Below are positions 63,610 to 64,000 of a stretch of DNA of 64,000 nt, piece after piece. The position numbers were made by a program, and so were the translations under genes. The stretch spans positions 14,869,504 to 14,933,503 of the forward strand of contig NC_088298.1 in assembly GCF_032854445.1 (NCBI RefSeq), read 5' to 3'. The notes below the pieces were generated by a model, which ran no database searches, was not told the origin of the DNA, and worked only from the letters and a program-made list of their open reading frames with translations. Origin of the DNA: Liolophura sinensis (lineage: Eukaryota > Mollusca > Polyplacophora > Chitonida > Chitonidae). Position 1 is the first letter of the stretch. Each line of letters starts with the position of its first letter.

Positions 63610-64000
63610 CGGTAAACTGTATGGTTACTAGATGTCAGAGAGTGACAGATTGACAGACTGTTGTGACAGAGTGGGTGACTACTTCTCCAGTGACGGATTG
63701 ATTAATTGTTCGTTTAATTGCAGAGTGAGTGAATGTTTGTCCAGTAACGGACTGATTGTTTGTTTGATGGCAGACTGGGTTACTGTTTGTCCAGTGACGG
63801 ACTGAATGATGGTTAGTTAGACGGCACAGTGGGTTACTGTTTGTCCAGTCAAATGCTGACTGATGGTTGGTTAGACGGCACAGTGGGTTACTGTTTGTCC
63901 AGTGACATGCTGACTGATGGTTGGCTAGATGGCACAGTGAGTGACTGTCCAGTGACAGACTGACTGATGGTTAGTTAGGCGGCACAGTGGGTTACTGTTT
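63610..64000 (+). repeat. About 54-bp minisatellite running off the window end
   Basis: Units contain CTGTTTGTCCAGTGACGGAC, TGACTGATGGTTGGTTAGAC and GGCACAGTGGGTTA. The left units are diverged (from about 63610), the right ones nearly identical, and the array is cut by the end of the window, so its full size is unknown. Confidence 0.88.

Overview
This window looks like animal nuclear DNA, most likely from a marine lophotrochozoan and probably a mollusc. The evidence is split immunoglobulin exons with canonical GT-AG introns, a neural-adhesion-type gene, very low coding density, many minisatellites, and dozens of copies of a tRNA-derived SINE whose sequence resembles one I associate with bivalve and gastropod genomes. 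The phylum call is from memory and could not be searched.

One gene can be reconstructed with confidence. It lies on the minus strand from 22535 (start codon) to 3241 (stop codon). Ten coding exons join without a phase conflict into a 505-residue type I membrane protein: a signal peptide, four immunoglobulin domains, one transmembrane helix and a 41-residue cytoplasmic tail with a cysteine cluster. Each Ig domain is encoded by two exons. The sequence is closest in style to the fasciclin II/NCAM group, but no fibronectin III exon is seen between Ig4 and the membrane helix. Its introns range from 168 bp to about 8.7 kb and carry much of the repetitive DNA in the left third of the window.

The rest (1-3240 and about 22.6-64 kb) shows no supportable protein-coding gene. 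It holds: (1) about 28 full, truncated or rearranged copies of one tRNA-headed SINE; (2) a second dispersed family, here R2, with at least seven copies, a piece of which appears to have been amplified into a 64-bp minisatellite in intron 8; (3) a third dispersed family, R3, with three copies; (4) a TA-flanked MITE with 6-bp identical ends, split by a nested SINE; (5) a foldback element built of GAGGTAGCGAG-like units; (6) a composite SINE-plus-tail unit present at two sites 20 kb apart in inverted orientation; and (7) about a dozen minisatellites with periods of 19 to 64 bp, some with higher-order structure. Several have periods divisible by three, so they create long open frames that are not genes.

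A few unique, balanced-composition stretches (near 17.5, 53.3, 59.2 and 60.9 kb) carry clustered homeodomain, POU or E-box-like words. They are the best candidates for regulatory sequence, but this is inference only. I found no prokaryotic features, CRISPR arrays, rRNA or intact tRNA genes.
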